The notes under the pieces are model-generated. The model was not told where the DNA came from. It saw only the letters and a list, made by a program, of their open reading frames with translations, and made no database searches. This document shows positions 5,163 to 7,343 of a stretch of DNA of 7,343 bases, in pieces. The first letter of the stretch is position 1. The number at the start of each line of letters is the position of its first letter. The DNA is from an uncultured Erysipelotrichaceae bacterium. Lineage in GTDB: Bacteria; Bacillota_I; Bacilli_A; RFN20; CAG-826. The translations under genes were made by a program, and so were the position numbers. Where the stretch lies: contig CACZNF010000043.1 in NCBI GenBank assembly GCA_902782395.1, positions 1 through 7,343 of the forward strand. The letters are read 5' to 3'.

Positions 5163-6599
5163 ATGAAAATAGCCATGGTTGCCAGCGAAGCACGCCCATT
5201 TTGTAAAACGGGTGGTTTAGCTGATGTCGTTTATTCCCTTTCAAAAGAACTAGTGAAAATGGGGGAAGATGTTTGCATCTTTTTACCATTTTATGATAGT
5301 ATCCGTCGTCAAATCTCTGAGAAGGCTTTAAAGAAAGCCGCGTCTTTTAAGACGCATATGTCTTGGAGAAAACAAAATGTCGATGTCTATCAATTAGTTT
5401 GCGAAGGTATTAATTATTACTTTATTGAAAATCAACAATATTTCGAAAGAGGCCATATTTATGGTGATTTCGATGATGGTGAAAGATTCGCCTTCTTCAC
5501 AATGGCGGTCAAGCAGTTCATGCTCACTAAACGCATGTATCCAAACATCATTCACGTCCATGACTGGCAAGCGGGTATGCTTCCATGCGTCTTACGCGTT
5601 GATGATGAATGCCGTGAAAAGTTTGCAAAAACTAAATTTGTTTTCACCATCCATAATCCAGCCTTCCAAGGCTTAATGCCTAAATTCACTTTAGGTGATT
5701 TCTATAACTTAACCGATGAATACTACGATAACGGTTCAGTGCGTTTTAAAGATCAAGTCTCCACTTTAAAAGCGGGTATTGTCTATGCGAATAAAATCAC
5801 AACCGTTTCTCCAACTCACCATCTTGAGCTTTTAACTCCTGAAGGTGGGATGGGTTTAGACCAAGTTTTAAGATATAGAGAATGGGATTTTTCTGGCATT
5901 TTAAACGGTATCGATTATTTAGAATTTAATCCTAACGAAGATAGACAAATTGCTAAACCATATACAGAAAAGAACTTAGTTAGTGGTAAAAAAGCTAACA
6001 AAGAGGCTTTGATGAATCAATATGGTTTAAAGAACACTAAAGGACCATTATTCTCTTTAGTTACTCGTATTACCTGGCAAAAAGGATTTGACATCATTTT
6101 CCCAGCGGTTGAAGAGTTAATTAAAAGGGGCGCAAGCATCTTTATGCTTGGAAGTGGTGAATCTCAATACGAAAAGAGATGGGAAGAATTAAGAAGTAGA
6201 TATCCAGAACAAGTTGGTATCTTTATCGGCTATAGCGATAACCTGGCTCATAAGGTTTACGCCGCTAGTGACTTCTTTATCATGCCATCCTTATTCGAAC
6301 CATGTGGTCTTGGTCAAATGATTGCCCAAAGATATGGCACATTACCAATTGTTCGTCGAACAGGTGGTCTCAAAGATAGTGTTATTTGCTTTGATGGTAG
6401 TAACGCTGAAACAAGTAATGGTTTTGGTTTTGATGCTTACAGCATTTATGAGATGAATAGAACCGCTCAATATGCTTTTGACATCTATGAAAATAAGAAA
6501 ATCCTTCATCAGTTGATGAAAAATGCCATGGTTACTGATAATTCATGGTTGAAGAGTACATTAGAATACATTAAACTTTATAAGGCGCTTGTTAAATAA
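5163..6599 (+). CDS. glgA: Glycogen synthase (ADP-glucose type, GT5 family)
   Basis: Transfers glucose from ADP-glucose to the non-reducing end of an alpha-1,4-glucan. The 478-residue product has the GT-B two-domain layout: KTGGLADV (15-22, the ADP-glucose loop), HVHDWQAG (131-138), FTIHNPAFQG (161-170), SPTHHLELLTPEGG (216-229), ILNGID (246-251), VTRITWQKG (300-308, with R302 and K307 matching nucleotide-binding residues of E. coli GlgA), SLFEPCGLGQ (376-385, with catalytic E379) and VRRTGGL (397-403). The frame is open 27 codons upstream inside glgD, but MKIAMVASEARPF is the family N-terminus, so 5163 is chosen; GGAG at 5147-5150 is a workable if slightly distant ribosome binding site. With GlgC and GlgD it forms the ADP-glucose route. 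Branching enzyme (glgB) and phosphorylase (glgP) are not in the window. Confidence 0.97.
   Translation: MKIAMVASEARPFCKTGGLADVVYSLSKELVKMGEDVCIFLPFYDSIRRQISEKALKKAASFKTHMSWRKQNVDVYQLVCEGINYYFIENQQYFERGHIYGDFDDGERFAFFTMAVKQFMLTKRMYPNIIHVHDWQAGMLPCVLRVDDECREKFAKTKFVFTIHNPAFQGLMPKFTLGDFYNLTDEYYDNGSVRFKDQVSTLKAGIVYANKITTVSPTHHLELLTPEGGMGLDQVLRYREWDFSGILNGIDYLEFNPNEDRQIAKPYTEKNLVSGKKANKEALMNQYGLKNTKGPLFSLVTRITWQKGFDIIFPAVEELIKRGASIFMLGSGESQYEKRWEELRSRYPEQVGIFIGYSDNLAHKVYAASDFFIMPSLFEPCGLGQMIAQRYGTLPIVRRTGGLKDSVICFDGSNAETSNGFGFDAYSIYEMNRTAQYAFDIYENKKILHQLMKNAMVTDNSWLKSTLEYIKLYKALVK
5324..5355. repeat. Two abutting perfect inverted repeats inside glgA
   Basis: GGCTTT (5324-5329) and AAAGCC (5334-5339) form a six-base-pair stem with a four-base loop. 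Directly next to it, with no gap, GCGTCTT (5340-5346) and AAGACGC (5349-5355) form a seven-base-pair palindrome around TT. They lie about 160-190 bases into glgA, in codons for a Lys/Ala-rich stretch (KALKKAASFKT). No T tract follows, so this is not a terminator. They may be a folded mRNA element or a by-product of codon choice. Confidence 0.4.
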
Positions 6600-6604
6600 C
6601 AAGC
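6587..6604. repeat. Palindrome spanning the glgA stop codon
   Basis: GCTTGTTA (6587-6594) and TAACAAGC (6597-6604) are perfect inverse complements separated by AA, and the TAA stop of glgA lies in the right arm. As RNA the inner pairs would open to leave a five- or six-base-pair stem. No T tract follows (the next bases are TTAACTTAAAAGG), so it does not look like an intrinsic terminator. It could act as an mRNA 3' end stabiliser or processing site between glgA and leuS. Confidence 0.45.
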
Positions 6605-6628
6605 TTAACTTAAAAGGAAGTGTATATT

Positions 6629-7343
6629 ATGGGATTCAATCATCGTGAAATCGAAGCCAAATGGCAAAAGTATTGGGAAGAACATCAAACATTTAAAACA
6701 GACGTCTGGGATTTCTCTAAACCTAAGTTTTATGCTTTAGACATGTTCCCTTATCCAAGTGGTGTGGGTTTACACGTTGGTCACCCAGAAGGTTATACCG
6801 CGACTGATATCATTAGCCGTATGAAAAGAATGCAAGGCTATAACGTCTTGCACCCAATCGGCTATGACTCTTTTGGTTTACCTGCGGAACAATACGCTAT
6901 TCAAACAGGTAATAACCCAGAAGGTTTCACTCAACAAAATATTGAATACTTCACAAAACAGTTAAAACACATCGGTCTTGATTATGACTGGGATAGAGTC
7001 ATTCTTACCAGCGATCCAAAGTTCTATCATTGGACACAGTGGATCTTCAAAGGCTTATTTAAAGATGGCTACGCTAAATACATTGATATGCCAGTTAACT
7101 GGTGTGAAGAACTCGGTACCGTTTTAAGTAACGACGAAGTTATTGATGGTAAGAGTGAAAGAGGTGGTTATCCAGTTATTAGAAAGAACTTAAAGCAATG
7201 GGTTATTGACCAACCAAAATTCGCTGAAAGATTACTTGAAGGCTTAGATAGAATTGATTGGCCAGAAAGCACAAAAGAAATTCAAAGAAACTGGATTGGT
7301 AAATCCGTTGGTGCGGAAATTAGATTCAAAGTCGCTAATAGCG
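6629..7343 (+). CDS. leuS: Leucyl-tRNA synthetase, 3' end outside the window
   Basis: Charges tRNA-Leu with leucine in the cytosol. The visible 238 residues are the N-terminal part of a class I synthetase of roughly 800 residues. They show FPYPSG (40-45), the HIGH-type signature HVGH (49-52), [27 protein letters not shown] (65-91 region) and the [11 protein letters not shown] stretch (221-231) that leads into the editing domain. The zinc-finger region at about 157-183 reads [19 protein letters not shown] and then SERGGYP; only one cysteine remains, as in the Bacillus enzyme, so no zinc is expected there. AAAAGGAAG at 6612-6620, eight bases upstream, supports the start. The gene follows glgA by 29 bases with no clear terminator, so readthrough from the glycogen operon is possible. 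I see no T-box leader, which the short gap would not accommodate. Confidence 0.97.
   Translation, partial: MGFNHREIEAKWQKYWEEHQTFKTDVWDFSKPKFYALDMFPYPSGVGLHVGHPEGYTATDIISRMKRMQGYNVLHPIGYDSFGLPAEQYAIQTGNNPEGFTQQNIEYFTKQLKHIGLDYDWDRVILTSDPKFYHWTQWIFKGLFKDGYAKYIDMPVNWCEELGTVLSNDEVIDGKSERGGYPVIRKNLKQWVIDQPKFAERLLEGLDRIDWPESTKEIQRNWIGKSVGAEIRFKVANS

Noticed and set aside
6549..6577. A leuS promoter TTGAAG-N17-TAAACT inside the end of glgA
   Set aside because: Both boxes match only four of six consensus bases and there is no TGn extension; such matches are expected by chance in AT-rich coding sequence.
1..7343. Defence, mobile or CRISPR system
   Set aside because: No transposase, integrase, nuclease, toxin-antitoxin pair, spaced direct repeats or terminal inverted repeats are visible; all recognised genes are housekeeping or glycogen metabolism.

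Overview
The window reads as chromosome from an AT-rich, low-GC Gram-positive bacterium (Bacillota; the Bacilli/Erysipelotrichia/RF39-like side is plausible, but this is inference). Supporting points are the rsgA-rpe-...-rpmB gene order, strong AAGGAG/AGGAGG ribosome binding sites, a cysteine-poor Bacillus-type LeuRS zinc region and a GlgC/GlgD pair. Tryptophan is written TGG throughout and rsgA ends in TGA at a normal C-terminus, so the standard bacterial code fits and a Mycoplasma-type code does not. Most of the window is compact, ordinary coding sequence. I see no insertion sequence, CRISPR array, tRNA, rRNA or phage gene.

Left block (1-1983, + strand): the 3' part of rsgA (30S assembly GTPase, cut by the window edge), rpe (ribulose-phosphate 3-epimerase, starting inside the rsgA stop as ATGA), and an unrecognised six-helix membrane protein one base after rpe. 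A hairpin with A and T tracts on either side (1982-2016) ends this operon and also serves the convergent rpmB gene (ribosomal protein L28, - strand, 2039-2233). In Bacillus the slot between rpe and rpmB holds thiN and spoVM; here it holds the membrane protein.

Middle block (2234-2922): a 145-base AT-rich stretch with a likely rpmB promoter, then a small - strand membrane protein (2379-2828) with two helices and a cytosolic domain that looks PH-like. Its best promoter puts the predicted transcription start on the A of its ATG, so it may be translated from a leaderless mRNA. A second extended -10 promoter fires the other way into the glycogen operon from the same 94-base gap.

Right block (2923-7343, + strand): glgC, glgD and glgA, separated by single bases. 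They encode the two ADP-glucose pyrophosphorylase subunits and glycogen synthase, which turn glucose-1-phosphate into ADP-glucose and then into alpha-1,4-glucan. GlgD has lost the nucleotide-binding and catalytic motifs that GlgC keeps, so it is probably a regulatory subunit. Branching enzyme and phosphorylase genes are not in the window. leuS follows 29 bases after glgA with its own ribosome binding site and no clear terminator between; it runs off the right edge.

Nothing here is a convincing new multi-gene system. The best leads are the unknown membrane protein in the thiN position, the predicted leaderless gene facing the glycogen operon, and two abutting inverted repeats inside glgA.
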